From contig VERO01000159.1 in assembly GCA_018882625.1 (NCBI GenBank), positions 1 through 5,817 on the forward strand: a DNA stretch of 5,817 nt, in the 5' to 3' direction. The position numbers were made by a program, and so were the translations under genes. The stretch's first letter is position 1; each line of letters starts with the position of its first letter. Origin of the DNA: Phycisphaerales bacterium. GTDB lineage: Bacteria > Planctomycetota > Phycisphaerae > Phycisphaerales > SM1A02. Shown one piece after another: positions 4,996-5,817 of the stretch. The notes beneath the pieces are model-generated. The model was not told the DNA's origin, searched no databases, and saw only the letters and a list, made by a program, of their open reading frames with translations.

Positions 4996-5817
4996 TCACC
5001 CGACGCGCGGCAGCGCGAGGGTCAGCGCGCGCGGCGCGATCGTGAAGCTGATGCCGTCGCCCGGCAGATCCACCGCATCGCCGTCAAGCTGCAGCTTCGG
5101 CGCATCATGCGGCGCGCGCCACGAGACGCGCATCTCCCTGCCGCGCCGCATGGCCCATCCGGAGCGCGAGTACTGCGCGCGCCTCCAGCACGCGTACGCC
5201 CACGCCATCACATCCCCCGCATGACGCGCCCGCATCCACGCCGCATCAAGCGCGCCATCGGTCTCGTCTGCCGCACGCACCGGATCGATGCCCTCCGCAT
5301 ACGCCGGGGAGTTGGCGATGAGCAGCGTGCCCGGCGCACCGAGCGGCCACGCCGCGCCATCGACCTCGACGTCGATGCGCTCGCCGCGCCAGCGCATGGA
5401 CTCGCGCAGGCCGGGCATCACGTAGCTCAACTTGCTGATGCCGCCGCGGCGGCGCTCGTGGAGTGCGTGGACGATGCGTGCGTCGATCCCGACGCCCGCC
5501 ATCAGCAGGAACGGCTCCGCACCAGCCATGCCGACGTCCGTGGCCAGTCGCGCTCCTCGCTCGAGCGCCTCCGCAACGGTGGCGGGGTCGCGCGTCATCC
5601 CGTGGCGCCGCGCGAGCAGGTTCGCGGTACCGCACGGCAGGGGGTAGACGGGCGTGTCGGTGCCCATGACCGCACGGGCCGCAAGCCTCCTGGCGCCCTC
5701 GCCGCCCGCCACAACCAGCGCATCCAACCCTTCGAGCAGGTCTCCCCACGACTCTGCGGCGGGCCGGGTCGCCCACGCGGTGCAGTGATGTCCGCGGGAT
5801 GCCAGGTGGTCGCGCAC
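4996..5817 (-). CDS. Diacylglycerol kinase / lipid kinase family protein (YegS/DagK-like), 5' partial
   Basis: This is a lipid-kinase-like protein of the DAGK catalytic family, which phosphorylates diacylglycerol or related lipids at the cytoplasmic membrane face. The frame runs off the right edge. The GTG there is probably internal, because the first strand with the usual NP-x-(S/A)G motif is missing. In the visible 273 residues, VVAGGEGARR (35-44) stands where VVxGGDGT normally binds nucleotide, followed by PLPCGTANLLAR (59-70), which matches the family's P-x-GT-x-N-x-x-AR. GVGIDA (108-113) and DGALDAAW (187-194) follow, then LQLDGD (243-248) in place of the usual DGE. The stop is at 4998-4996. 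The GGDGT motif is altered (Asp to Glu, Thr to Ala), so activity or substrate may differ. It precedes the sigma gene on the same strand but is separated by 268 bp with a likely separate promoter. Confidence 0.85.
   Translation of the reverse strand: MRDHLASRGHHCTAWATRPAAESWGDLLEGLDALVVAGGEGARRLAARAVMGTDTPVYPLPCGTANLLARRHGMTRDPATVAEALERGARLATDVGMAGAEPFLLMAGVGIDARIVHALHERRRGGISKLSYVMPGLRESMRWRGERIDVEVDGAAWPLGAPGTLLIANSPAYAEGIDPVRAADETDGALDAAWMRARHAGDVMAWAYACWRRAQYSRSGWAMRRGREMRVSWRAPHDAPKLQLDGDAVDLPGDGISFTIAPRALTLALPRVG

Overview
The window is GC-rich, densely coded bacterial DNA carrying five protein genes. There are no RNA genes, CRISPR arrays or recognisable insertion sequences. A tandem two-domain DUF1080 secreted protein, next to a FliA/WhiG-type sigma factor with a long low-complexity N-terminus, in a very GC-rich background suggests a planctomycete-like organism (Phycisphaerae or relatives). 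That placement rests on gene content alone and is tentative.

Left part, plus strand. A zinc-dependent, CAD/YahK-like alcohol dehydrogenase enters from the left edge without its N-terminus and ends at 836. After a short gap comes a stand-alone AAA_14/DUF4143 ATPase (918-2102). The gap holds a 13-bp inverted repeat (867-903) directly abutting an extended -10 box (901-909). That box lies 8 nt before the preferred ATG, which has no Shine-Dalgarno sequence. The layout looks like a self-contained gene with its own operator and a very short or absent leader.

Right part, minus strand, read from right to left. A diacylglycerol-kinase-family protein (5817-4996, N-terminus off the window) is followed by a 268-bp gap. 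The gap carries a plausible sigma-70-type promoter, three consecutive hairpins and a strong Shine-Dalgarno sequence. Next comes the sigma factor (4727-3675), then 32 bp, then the secreted DUF1080 protein (3642-2158). The DUF1080 gene converges on the ATPase gene across 55 bp with no convincing terminator.

The genes do not form one obvious pathway. The sigma factor and the DUF1080 gene may share a transcript because of their spacing. The ATPase gene looks like an accessory insert: it is solitary and is the only gene in which I found ATA isoleucine codons. Most of the window is ordinary. The parts worth a second look are the ATPase control region, the structured sigma-factor leader, the sigma N-terminal extension and the altered nucleotide-binding motif of the kinase.
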